A DNA stretch of 9,737 bases from QHBQ01 sp038230695 (GCA_038230695.1 JBBRMT010000172.1:1-9737), one strand, 5' to 3'; shown: positions 1-5,937, numbered from the stretch's first letter. The notes: generated by a model from the sequence alone, not told the origin. Numbers and translations: made by a program.

Positions 1-312
1 ATTGTCCTCAACCTGCTGGCAAACGCGGTAAAGTATACTCCAGAGGGTGGGCAAATTATCCTGAGTCTCACCCAGGGTGACGATGAGGCAGTGGTAGCAG
101 TATCCGACAATGGCCTTGGCGTGGCGGACGCAGATCGTAAACACATCTTCGAGCGATTCTACCGCAGCAACGAGGATGCGGTGGGCAGCTCCAGCGGCAC
201 TGGCCTCGGCTTGCCCATCGCAAGGATGTTGGTCGAACTGCATGGCGGGCGGCTCTGGCTGGATGACGCGCCCGGCGGTGGTAGCATCTTCCGCTTCACT
301 ATCCCGGCCTAA
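1..312 (+). CDS. Sensor histidine kinase, C-terminal ATPase domain (5' end outside window)
   Basis: Only the last 103 codons are present, read from base 1 to the TAA at 310-312. They cover most of a GHKL-type HATPase_c domain. Visible are the N-box (NLLANAVKYTPEGG, window residues 4-17), the G1 box (DNGLGV), the F-box (FERFYRS) and the G2 box (GTGLGLPIA), followed by the usual C-terminal strands ending in FRFTIP. In this family the domain binds ATP and phosphorylates the conserved His of the missing dimerisation domain. The ATP site looks intact. The sensor part cannot be judged. The gene runs tail-to-tail into the regulator at 490-1185, so the two are not in one operon, although they could still be partners. 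The 177 bp between them hold no convincing terminator: there is a 4-bp GC stem near 348-360, but no T run follows it. Confidence 0.95.
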   Translation: MVLNLLANAVKYTPEGGQIILSLTQGDDEAVVAVSDNGLGVADADRKHIFERFYRSNEDAVGSSSGTGLGLPIARMLVELHGGRLWLDDAPGGGSIFRFTIPA

Positions 313-489
313 TGCCAATTCCAGCAGGTGATGCAGTAAATCGCAGGGGCGGTTGCCCGGCCTGGTGAAGCGCCAACAATGCTGATTTTACCGCATCATC
401 TACCAGATTTGGTGTAATACTAAGCGGGAAGTTGAAAGTGGGCAGTCAGGAGATGCGGCCAGGTAACGAGGCTTCGCTTTAATCTTTTA

Positions 490-1185
490 TCACGCGTTAG
501 CGCGGGCGAAGCGGTAGCCTATTCCACGCTCGGTCATGATATAATGGGGGTTTTCCGAGTCATCGCCCAGCTTACGGCGGATACGGCTAACATAGGTCTT
601 GAGGTAATCAGTTTCGGTACGATACTCGTCGCCCCATACTTTTATTAGCAGCGTCTCGAAGGGTAGCACCCGCCCGGCGTTACGGGCTAGTTGATAGAGC
701 AGATTGTACTCGGTGGGGGTCAGCTTGACCGGCTTGGTCGCCAGCGTCACCTCACGACTGCTAAAGTTGATCGCCAGTTCGCCAGTTTGGAACGAGGGTG
801 TTGCGCTGGCCGGGGTGGTCATCTCGGTGCGGCGCATTACCGCCTTAATGCGGGCGAACAGTTCGAGGTGGCTGAACGGCTTGGTCAGATAATCATCGGC
901 CCCCAGTTCCAACCCTTTCACCTTATCCATCTCCTCGCCACGGGCGGTCAGCATAATAACCGGCGCGTCGGAAAGTTCGCGCAGCCGCTTGAGCATCTCC
1001 CAGCCGCTCATGCGCGGCATATTAACGTCGAGCAGAGTCAGGTCGGGTGAGGTCTTGAAGAAGGTGTCCAGCCCGCTCTCGCCGTCGCCCGCGCTAAGTA
1101 CCTGCACATCGCCCCATTGTAGCTCAAGCCCAATGGTCACTGCTTCAACGATGCTGCGATCATCATCCACGATCAATACCTTCAT
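490..1185 (-). CDS. OmpR/PhoB-family response regulator
   Basis: This 231-residue protein has an N-terminal receiver domain (about 1-120) and a C-terminal winged-helix DNA-binding domain (about 130-231). In the receiver I see the acidic cluster DDD at 7-9, phosphoacceptor Asp53 in LLDVNMP, Thr80 in MLTAR and Lys102 in LTKPF, so all switch residues are present. The output half contains LTPTEYNLLYQLARNAG and ends with the family's TERGIGYRF signature. The frame can be extended to an ATG at 1200, but I chose the ATG at 1185 because GGAGAGG (1192-1198) sits 6 nt upstream of it, and family members typically start as M-K-V-L-I-V-D-D. No kinase gene is in the same direction beside it. The gene is transcribed divergently from the DoxX gene at 1547, which is its most obvious candidate target. 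The TCA at 490-492 is the stop complement. Confidence 0.96.
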   Translation of the reverse strand: MKVLIVDDDRSIVEAVTIGLELQWGDVQVLSAGDGESGLDTFFKTSPDLTLLDVNMPRMSGWEMLKRLRELSDAPVIMLTARGEEMDKVKGLELGADDYLTKPFSHLELFARIKAVMRRTEMTTPASATPSFQTGELAINFSSREVTLATKPVKLTPTEYNLLYQLARNAGRVLPFETLLIKVWGDEYRTETDYLKTYVSRIRRKLGDDSENPHYIMTERGIGYRFARANA

Positions 1186-1274
1186 TAAATACCTCTCCAT
1201 TTCCTATCAGCCAGATTGTAGATTGCAGATTATTATGCCTGGCACACCGGACTCTGCGACAGGCCACTACGTTG

Positions 1275-1288
1275 ATTATATCACGCCC
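1275..1288 (-). promoter_or_regulatory. Extended -10 promoter facing the response regulator
   Basis: On the minus strand this reads GGGCGTGATATAAT, which is a perfect TATAAT hexamer preceded by the TG-N extended -10 motif. No -35 hexamer is visible at the usual distance, as is common for extended -10 promoters. The predicted start near 1267 would give a leader of about 80 nt before the ATG at 1185. The identical 14-mer occurs at 9256-9269, also upstream of a minus-strand gene. Confidence 0.6.
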
Positions 1289-1331
1289 AAATAGCCACTA
1301 GCTATTATTACTGGTGTAAAGTGGGTATAAA

Positions 1332-1401
1332 TTGGTTAACGTTTGGTAAAAGGCAAATCATCCCCCATTTTACCCGATTGCAATGACTATACACCAAACG
1401 T
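1332..1401. promoter_or_regulatory. Candidate regulator binding sites: TTGGT direct repeat plus distant inverted copy
   Basis: TTGGT occurs at 1332-1336 and again at 1343-1347, a spacing of 11 bp, which is the pitch OmpR/PhoB-type regulators often use. The second copy lies in ACGTTTGGT (1339-1347). Its perfect reverse complement, ACCAAACGT, lies at 1393-1401, and the match extends to 11 of 12 bases with flanks. The sites lie between divergent genes for an OmpR-type regulator and a DoxX protein. The repeats are directly visible; their use as an operator is inferred. Confidence 0.3.
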
Positions 1402-1411
1402 CAACCTGTGT

Positions 1412-1443
1412 TTGCCAGCAATGTTACCGGCAACCTCTATACT
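1412..1443 (+). promoter_or_regulatory. Possible promoter of the DoxX gene with long spacer
   Basis: TTGCCA (1412-1417) and TATACT (1438-1443) resemble -35 and -10 hexamers but are 20 bp apart, longer than the usual 16-18. An imperfect palindrome, GTTACCGGCAAC (1423-1434, 10 of 12 bases symmetric), lies almost centrally in that spacer. Long spacers with a central dyad are typical of promoters twisted into shape by MerR-family activators, but no MerR gene is in this window. The call is weak. Confidence 0.25.
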
Positions 1444-1546
1444 TGCATCAGAGCAAGAGAAAACCAGGGCGATTGCCCTAGCAGATAAATCAACAATCCA
1501 AGCAGTGAACACAACGTTCACAAAGTTTCTTTAGGAGGAACAAGAA

Positions 1547-2119
1547 ATGACTCGCTACTTTAGTGACAAACGTTTCATCGGCGCAATATGGGGTGTCATT
1601 CGCGTATGGCTGGGCTATTCCTTCATCACCGCAGGCTGGGGTAAGCTGACCGACGCGCAGGGGATGTGGATTGGCAGCAAGGCTGGCACGTCGGTCACTG
1701 GCTTCCTGCAAGGCGCGATCAAGAACTCGACCGGCGCACACCCCTCGGTACACCCCTGGTACGCCAGCCTGGCCCAGAACTTCTTCCTGCCCAATGCGGG
1801 CCTGCTCAGCTACATGGTCGCCTTTGGTGAGACGCTTGTCGGCATCGCGCTCATCGTCGGCATCTTCACCCGCTTCGCCGCCTTCTGGGGGATGTTCCTC
1901 AATCTGATGTTCCTGTTCGCCGGTTCGACCAGCACGAACACGGAGATGCTGGTGGCCGAGGTTGCCATCGTCAGCGCCGGGTTCTACGCCAGCTACTACG
2001 GGCTTGACAGCTTCGTGCTACCCTACCTCAAGAAACGGCTGAACATAGGCGTTACCAACATCAAGACAGAGTCAGCGCCAACTTTCAATCCGCAGCCAGT
2101 CGCCCAGGGTATCAGGTAG
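1547..2119 (+). CDS. DoxX/DoxD-family integral membrane protein
   Basis: The 190-residue protein starts at an ATG placed 8 nt after AGGAGG (1533-1538). Hydrophobic segments lie at about 10-32, 84-106, 109-128 and 133-155, the four-helix layout of the DoxX family. Family-like features are R-x-W-L-G-x-S-F-I-x-A-G-W-G-K-L near the N terminus and the G-E-T-L-V-G ... T-R-F-A-A segment between helices 2 and 3. The long polar loop between helices 1 and 2 (about residues 36-80) resembles the DoxD-like large subunit of thiosulfate:quinone oxidoreductase. In that family the membrane subunit passes electrons to quinone; other DoxX members have unclear roles, so thiosulfate oxidation is only a possibility here. 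No DoxA-like small subunit is adjacent. The gene appears monocistronic, with a strong terminator 32 bp after the stop. A related DoxX domain occurs in the fusion protein at 4732-5937. Confidence 0.88.
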   Translation: MTRYFSDKRFIGAIWGVIRVWLGYSFITAGWGKLTDAQGMWIGSKAGTSVTGFLQGAIKNSTGAHPSVHPWYASLAQNFFLPNAGLLSYMVAFGETLVGIALIVGIFTRFAAFWGMFLNLMFLFAGSTSTNTEMLVAEVAIVSAGFYASYYGLDSFVLPYLKKRLNIGVTNIKTESAPTFNPQPVAQGIR

Positions 2120-2151
2120 CCAGCAAGCGATAGACAACTGAAAAGCATCAG

Positions 2152-2199
2152 ACCAACCCACTACCAGCGCGATGCTGACAGTGGGTTGGTTTATTTCTT
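2152..2199 (+). terminator. Rho-independent terminator after the DoxX gene
   Basis: ACCAACCCACT (2152-2162) pairs perfectly with AGTGGGTTGGT (2180-2190). After a small internal loop (AC/AC), CAGC (2165-2168) pairs with GCTG (2174-2177) around a 5-nt loop. The stem is followed at once by TTATTTCTT (2191-2199). This is a convincing intrinsic terminator that isolates the DoxX gene from the downstream two-component genes. Confidence 0.92.
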
Positions 2200-2233
2200 G
2201 CCTGATATAGGTAAGGGCCGCATTACTGTTTTT

Positions 2234-2255
2234 GTAATCTTCCTCTCATCTTAAC
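2234..2255 (+). promoter_or_regulatory. Candidate operator: 11-bp-spaced direct repeat before the two-component genes
   Basis: Two adjacent 11-bp units, GTAATCTTCCT (2234-2244) and CTCATCTTAAC (2245-2255), share ATCTT at exactly 11-bp spacing. The second unit ends one base before the TG of the extended -10 element, so a bound regulator would replace or cover the -35 region. The core TCTCATCTT (2244-2252) recurs exactly at 4624-4632, upstream of the DoxX-Rieske operon. This placement suits autoregulation by the OmpR-type protein encoded just downstream, but that is inference. Confidence 0.35.
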
Positions 2256-2265
2256 GTGATATAAT
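2255..2265 (+). promoter_or_regulatory. Extended -10 promoter of the two-component operon
   Basis: CGTGATATAAT contains a perfect TATAAT (2260-2265) with an upstream TG-N extended -10. No good -35 is present at 16-18 bp; TTGTAA at 2232-2237 is 22 bp away. The predicted start near 2272 gives a leader of about 50 nt to the ATG at 2323. The same 11-mer occurs in two other intergenic regions of this window, each time facing a gene. Confidence 0.65.
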
Positions 2266-2322
2266 GTCATTAGCGCCACAGCGAAGTGTGTGACCAGCGG
2301 TTTGATAAAGGATGGGAGTACC

Positions 2323-3099
2323 ATGCGCGTATTGATTGTGGAAGACGACCAGCGGATTAGCGGAGTATTGCGCCGTTATCTCAACGAGCATAGCTACGCG
2401 GTGGATGCGGTTTTCACTGGACCCGAGGGGCTGGAGGCTGCTCGCAGCGTGGACTATGATGTGATCGTCCTCGACGTAATGTTGCCGGGCATGGATGGCT
2501 TCGCCGTCTGCAAGGAACTGCGCCGCCTACGGGTACTCACCCCGGTGCTGATGTTGACCGCACGCGACAGCGTGGCCGACCGCATTGGTGGCCTCGACAG
2601 CGGAGCCGATGATTACCTGGTCAAGCCCTTTGCCCTCAGCGAACTGGCAGCACGTATACGCTCCCTGGCCCGTCGCCAGAGCGGGCGCAACCCGTTTCTC
2701 ACTATCGCCGATCTGAACATCAATACTGTTAGCCGCGAAGCCCATCGTAACGACGAGTTGCTCGACCTGAGCGCCAAGGAATACGCCATCCTCGAATACC
2801 TAGCCCGCAACCCTGGGCGGCTGATTACCCGCGCCAACCTTGAGGAACACATCTGGAACGAGGAGTTGCAACCAAACTCCAACATCGTAGATGTGTATAT
2901 CGCCCGCATCCGCCGCAAGCTCGACGACGGCCATGACCTGAAGCTGCTCGAAACGGTGCGCGGCGCGGGCTATCGTCTACGCGCCCCCAGCGAGGCCAAG
3001 TTATGCGCCAGTTTCGCACCATCCGCGCCCGCCTCACCGCCTGGTACACCCTGGCTTTGCTGGTGCTACTCACTCTGGTATTCCTGCTTATATATCTGA
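2323..3099 (+). CDS. OmpR-family response regulator with unusual C-terminal extension
   Basis: A receiver domain (about 1-118) and a winged-helix DNA-binding domain (about 130-224) are both complete. Key residues are Glu7-Asp8-Asp9, phosphoacceptor Asp51 in VLDVMLPGMDG, Thr79 in MLTARD and Lys101 in LVKPF. The output domain ends with RGAGYRLRAP, the normal end of the family. I chose the ATG at 2323, preceded by GGATGGGAG, over an in-frame GTG at 2290 because homologues begin as M-R-V-L-I-V-E-D-D. The frame does not stop at the usual place, about residue 226. It runs 32 residues further, low in recognisable character and Cys/Trp-rich, into the kinase gene, giving 258 residues and a 97-base overlap. 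A single T-to-A change at 3002 would restore TAA overlapping the kinase ATG. It probably pairs with the kinase that follows. Confidence 0.94.
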   Translation: MRVLIVEDDQRISGVLRRYLNEHSYAVDAVFTGPEGLEAARSVDYDVIVLDVMLPGMDGFAVCKELRRLRVLTPVLMLTARDSVADRIGGLDSGADDYLVKPFALSELAARIRSLARRQSGRNPFLTIADLNINTVSREAHRNDELLDLSAKEYAILEYLARNPGRLITRANLEEHIWNEELQPNSNIVDVYIARIRRKLDDGHDLKLLETVRGAGYRLRAPSEAKLCASFAPSAPASPPGTPWLCWCYSLWYSCLYI

Positions 3100-4550
3100 T
3101 TGCCCACGCCCAACTATATAGCAACTTCGACCAGAGCCTGAGCCAACGCCTGCAGGAGGTTGCTGGTAACGTCAATCATGAAACCGATGAGCAGCACGAA
3201 CTTGCCGATATAAGCCAGCACCGCAGCCCCGACGATCAGGGGGCAGGCGCGAACTCGGCTTTCAGCCAGGGTGGCGCACCCGACCCAGGTGGCGCACCCG
3301 GCCAGGTTGGTGTACCCGGCCCCTTTTTCGGCTTCAACCCGATGAGCGCAAATGAAGTAGTGATGGTGTATAGCGGCACGGGCCAGCTAGCAAATCAGTT
3401 GGTCGGCCAACTCAGCGCCGCGCAGGCAGCGGGATTGGTGCAGGGTCTCACTGGGGGTCAAATTGGCACCGCTAATCTGGATGGCGGTCTGGCCCTGCGC
3501 GGCGCACGCATCAACGACGCAGACGACGGCACCATCATCATTGTGGCCCGCCCCACTAACACCGTGGAGCAGCCACTGGGTAATATGTTGTTTGCCTTTG
3601 GGCTGGCCGCGCCGCTGGCGTTGCTGTTCGCCGCATTGGGTGGCTGGTTCCTCACCACCAGGGCGTTGCGCCCCATTGCCGCGATGAACCAGACGGTGCA
3701 GGCAATTGGCAGCCAGGATCTCAGCCGTCGCCTCGCGCTTGGCCCGCCTACCGACGAACTGACCGGCCTGGCTAGCACCATTGACGCGATGCTGGGGCGC
3801 ATCGAGGTTGGCGTGGAGCAGCAGCGTCGCTTCACTGCCGATGCTTCGCACGAGCTACGCACCCCTCTGACGGTGATCAGTTCGGAGGCCGAGCTAGCCC
3901 TTTCGCGCAACCGTTCTGCCGCCGAGTACCGCGAGGCGTTGGCGGCGATCGAGCGCGAGAGCGGGGTGATGCAGCGGCTAGTTGAAGATTTGCTCACCCT
4001 GGCCCGCAGCGATGCGAGCCGCCTGGCCGCCCCTACCGATGTGGACATGGTGGAACTGGCCGCCAATAGCGTTGCCCGCCTCAGCAATAAGGCCACCGCC
4101 GCTGGCATCACGCTCACGCTTACTGGCACCGAGGAGGCCGCCATCGTGCGTGGCGACGAAAACCAGCTAGGCCGCATCCTTCTCAACCTGATTGAGAACG
4201 CGATTAAATATAGCCCACCCCACTCGCAGGTAACAGTGCGATTGACGACTCTGGCCGCTTCGCCCGCTGGTGAGGTGAGCAGCGACGAGCTAAAGGCCAG
4301 CGGCCCCCTTGTTGCGGTCAGCATCAGCGATTGTGGCTCCGGCATTGACTCGCAGCACCTGCCCCAACTGTTCGACCGCTTCTACCGCGCCGATAGCGCC
4401 CGCACCCGCGACGAGCAGAGCGGCACCGGCCTGGGTCTGGCAATCTGCGCCGCCCTCGCCCGCGACTACGGTGGCTGGATCGGCGTTGCCAGCACGCCAG
4501 GGCAAGGCAGCCGCTTTACCCTGTACCTGCCAGCGCGAGCCAATCATTAG
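3003..4550 (+). CDS. HAMP-containing sensor histidine kinase, partner of the upstream regulator
   Basis: The 515-residue protein begins RTIRARLTAWYTLALL, typical of membrane kinases. TM1 is at about 13-35, an extracytoplasmic sensor region at about 36-190, TM2 at about 193-217, and a HAMP linker to about 268. The phosphorylation helix carries His283 in ASHELRTPLTV. The ATPase domain has NLIENAIKYSP (near 394-404), Asp443 in SDCGSGI, the F-box FDRFYRADS and GTGLGLAI. All catalytic motifs are intact, so it should autophosphorylate and pass phosphate to the regulator encoded just upstream. The sensor region has no fold I recognise and includes an insert rich in Gly, Pro and Ala (residues 90-107, a triple repeat), so the signal is unknown. 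The start is supported by GAGG (2992-2995) 7 nt upstream. I see no clear terminator after the TAG at 4548-4550, so read-through into the next operon is possible. Confidence 0.95.
   Translation: MRQFRTIRARLTAWYTLALLVLLTLVFLLIYLIAHAQLYSNFDQSLSQRLQEVAGNVNHETDEQHELADISQHRSPDDQGAGANSAFSQGGAPDPGGAPGQVGVPGPFFGFNPMSANEVVMVYSGTGQLANQLVGQLSAAQAAGLVQGLTGGQIGTANLDGGLALRGARINDADDGTIIIVARPTNTVEQPLGNMLFAFGLAAPLALLFAALGGWFLTTRALRPIAAMNQTVQAIGSQDLSRRLALGPPTDELTGLASTIDAMLGRIEVGVEQQRRFTADASHELRTPLTVISSEAELALSRNRSAAEYREALAAIERESGVMQRLVEDLLTLARSDASRLAAPTDVDMVELAANSVARLSNKATAAGITLTLTGTEEAAIVRGDENQLGRILLNLIENAIKYSPPHSQVTVRLTTLAASPAGEVSSDELKASGPLVAVSISDCGSGIDSQHLPQLFDRFYRADSARTRDEQSGTGLGLAICAALARDYGGWIGVASTPGQGSRFTLYLPARANH
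3270..3323 (+). repeat. Three tandem 18-bp units inside the kinase sensor domain
   Basis: Three in-frame units begin at 3270, 3288 and 3306: GGTGGCGCACCCGACCCA, GGTGGCGCACCCGGCCAG and a diverged third copy. The first two share their first 13 bases. They encode GGAPDP, GGAPGQ and VGVPGP (residues 90-107), a flexible spacer in the extracytoplasmic region. Slippage or unequal exchange is the likely origin. Confidence 0.85.
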
Positions 4551-4613
4551 CCGCTAAGTTGTTCGCCCCTCCCATCGGGATGGTCTGGGGGTGGGTCTAC
4601 AAGTCAATTAAAG

Positions 4614-4651
4614 CTCATCCAGTTCTCATCTTGTGTTCACCATCATTTAAT
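4614..4651 (+). promoter_or_regulatory. Candidate operator and weak promoter of the DoxX-Rieske operon
   Basis: CTCATC occurs at 4614-4619 and 4625-4630, 11 bp apart. A weaker third unit, TTCACC (4636-4641), keeps the same phase. The middle unit lies in TCTCATCTT (4624-4632), a 9-base exact match to the sequence just upstream of the two-component promoter. TTTAAT (4646-4651) differs from TATAAT by one base and would place the repeats over the -35 position. The repeats are visible; binding by the neighbouring OmpR-type regulator and the promoter call are inferred. Confidence 0.33.
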
Positions 4652-4693
4652 CTATGCGTGTTAAACTTGTCGTATCACAAAGGAGTTTATTTC

Positions 4694-4792
4694 GTGCTTA
4701 TAGAGCTTCATTCACCGAGGAGCAGCAAGTTATGTCCAATTCAAATCAAAATCGCTGGGAGAGCATCCCGCTGCGGCTGTTTCTGGGGATAA
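4694..4792 (+). CDS. Possible 32-codon leader ORF overlapping the DoxX-Rieske start
   Basis: AAAGGAG (4679-4685) lies 8 nt before a GTG at 4694, a better ribosome binding site than that of the main gene at 4732. The frame runs 32 codons to a TAA at 4790-4792 and overlaps the start of the DoxX-Rieske gene in another frame. The peptide (start VLIELHSPRSSK, end CGCFWG) matches nothing I recognise. It could couple or attenuate translation of the main gene, or the site could be chance. I am not confident it is translated. Confidence 0.22.
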   Translation: MLIELHSPRSSKLCPIQIKIAGRASRCGCFWG

Positions 4793-5937
4793 TATTCTTC
4801 TTCGCGGGGTTGGACAAAATAACCGACCCCACCTTCTTCGACTCCAAAAATGCCAACTATATTGGGGCGCAGTTGCAGGGCTTCGTCACCTACAATCACT
4901 CGCCGCTTTCGTTCCTGCTCACCAGCATCGCCATCCCCAATGCAACTATATTTGGCGTATTGATGGCGCTGGGCGAGATAGCCTGCGGCCTGTTCGCCTT
5001 CATCGGCCTGTACACCAGGGCGGCAGCGGGATTGGGCCTTGCCCTAAGCGCTACCCTCTGGCTGACTGCCAGTTGGGGGACGCAGCCGTTCTACACCAGT
5101 TGGGATCTGCCCTATATGTTCGGCTGGCTCACCCTGCTGCTGCTGGGCGCGGGCCGCTACTCGCTCGACGAGCAGCGCGAGGCCAAGCAGCAACTCGCCC
5201 CCCAGCAAGCGCAAGTCAACAGTGAACGCCGCCGCTTCCTGGTGCAAGCGGGCGCGGCAGCGGGCGCAGTGGCGGCATTGGTGATTGCGGGCGGCGAGGT
5301 ATTCACGGGCTTTGCCAGCCGCAACCAGAGCGCCGACATTACCACCGTCAAGCAAGGCGCGACCAAAGCGCCCAATGCTGGCATCAACAACGCTAATGCC
5401 GCCAATCCGACTGCCATCCCCACTGCCGATAGCGGCAACGTTGCAATCGCGCCGCCCACCGATACGCTTGCGCCCGCGCAATCCACCGATACGCCAGCCT
5501 CCGCCGTACCTACCGACACGCCAGGGCAAGCGGCAGGCCCGATCGCTCCCGCGCCGCCGCCCACTGATACGCCCGCGGCTACCGACACACCAGTACCCGC
5601 CGCTGCTCCGGCAAACGGCACGCTAATTGCCCACACCACCGATGTGCCAGTCGGGCAAGGGCTACACTTCACCGCCCCCGATACAGGAGATGATTCCTAC
5701 ATTGTCCACCTCAGCGATGGCCGCTTCGTCGGCTTTGATGGCATCTGCACCCATGCGGGCTGCACCGTGCAATATGACTCGCAAAACACCATCTTCTATT
5801 GCCCTTGCCACGGCGCAGAGTTCGACCCCACCAACAATGGCGCAGTGCTGCGTCGCCCCGCCCGCTCACCGCTCGCCAAGCTAAACATCAGCGTGGATCA
5901 GGCTAGCGGCAGCATTTACTATCTCGGCCAGGCATAG
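4732..5937 (+). CDS. DoxX-Rieske fusion: membrane DoxX domain, internal Tat segment, exported Rieske [2Fe-2S] domain
   Basis: This 401-residue fusion has three parts. Residues 1-150 form a DoxX domain with hydrophobic segments near 11-30, 66-90, 93-112 and 124-143. Residues 164-193 read SERRRFLVQAG followed by a hydrophobic stretch, a twin-arginine-like membrane anchor. After a Thr/Asp/Pro-rich linker (about 195-295) comes a Rieske domain with cluster ligands Cys339, His341, Cys357 and His360. Cys344 and Cys359 are placed for the disulfide typical of high-potential Rieske proteins of cytochrome bc complexes. Four helices leave the chain in the cytoplasm, where a Tat segment must start, so the topology is consistent with an exported cluster. 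I chose the ATG at 4732 (GAGGAG 9 nt upstream) because the in-frame extension to an ATG at 4654 has no ribosome binding site and looks non-coding. It is first in a tight operon with a PepSY protein and a heme membrane protein, suggesting electron transfer between quinone and that heme protein. The substrate is unknown. Confidence 0.92.
   Translation: MSNSNQNRWESIPLRLFLGIIFFFAGLDKITDPTFFDSKNANYIGAQLQGFVTYNHSPLSFLLTSIAIPNATIFGVLMALGEIACGLFAFIGLYTRAAAGLGLALSATLWLTASWGTQPFYTSWDLPYMFGWLTLLLLGAGRYSLDEQREAKQQLAPQQAQVNSERRRFLVQAGAAAGAVAALVIAGGEVFTGFASRNQSADITTVKQGATKAPNAGINNANAANPTAIPTADSGNVAIAPPTDTLAPAQSTDTPASAVPTDTPGQAAGPIAPAPPPTDTPAATDTPVPAAAPANGTLIAHTTDVPVGQGLHFTAPDTGDDSYIVHLSDGRFVGFDGICTHAGCTVQYDSQNTIFYCPCHGAEFDPTNNGAVLRRPARSPLAKLNISVDQASGSIYYLGQA
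5452..5601 (+). repeat. Degenerate TDTP-coding repeat linker
   Basis: This stretch encodes five copies of Thr-Asp-Thr-(Pro/Leu) separated by Ala/Pro-rich spacers (about residues 241-290 of the fusion protein). It would form an extended, flexible tether between the membrane anchor and the Rieske domain. The codons vary between copies (ACCGATACG, ACCGACACG, ACTGATACG, ACCGACACA), so the protein repeat rather than recent DNA duplication is being maintained. Confidence 0.75.

Larger units (their letters stand above)
1186..1546. other. Divergent intergenic regulatory region between response regulator and DoxX gene
   Basis: This 361-bp stretch separates two divergently transcribed genes and is more AT-rich than its surroundings. 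It holds the ribosome binding site of the regulator, an extended -10 element facing the regulator (1275-1288), repeated TTTGGT half-sites at 1332-1347 and 1393-1401, a possible promoter facing the DoxX gene (1412-1443), and the DoxX ribosome binding site AGGAGG at 1533-1538. An open frame from a TTG at 1343 to a TAG at 1532-1534 has no ribosome binding site and does not look like a protein, so I do not call a gene here. Confidence 0.7.

Noticed and set aside
345..370. GC-rich stem (GGGC-GGTT-GCCC) as a terminator between the convergent kinase and regulator
   Set aside because: Only 4 bp of stem and no T run on either strand.
537..545. TGATATAAT on the + strand, another extended -10 match
   Set aside because: It lies inside the 3' end of the response regulator and encodes, on the other strand, part of the family's H-Y-I-M-T-E-R-G stretch. 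It lacks the preceding CG of the other three copies and faces no nearby + strand gene, so coding constraint explains it.
1343..1534. 63-codon open frame in the intergenic region
   Set aside because: TTG start, no ribosome binding site, composition unlike a protein, and it overlaps promoter-like sequence and the DoxX ribosome binding site.
2222..2238. ATTAC-N7-GTAAT inverted repeat before the two-component promoter
   Set aside because: Only 5 bp arms of AT-rich sequence; could arise by chance, so not listed as a separate operator.
3458..4345. Long open frame (295 codons) on the - strand opposite the kinase
   Set aside because: It is a shadow of the GC-rich kinase codons; the + strand frame has all kinase motifs, and this one is Ser/Arg/Ala-rich with no ribosome binding site.
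4557..4605. C-rich/G-rich run after the kinase gene as a terminator
   Set aside because: Pairing is short and broken, and no T tract follows.
4654..4731. Upstream extension of the DoxX-Rieske protein to the ATG at 4654
   Set aside because: No ribosome binding site there, basic low-similarity sequence, and it overlaps the putative promoter and leader region; the ATG at 4732 has GAGGAG upstream.
5157..5672. 171-codon - strand frame opposite the DoxX-Rieske linker
   Set aside because: Its Gly/Val/Ala repeats are the complement of the TDTP-coding repeats; no independent gene signals.
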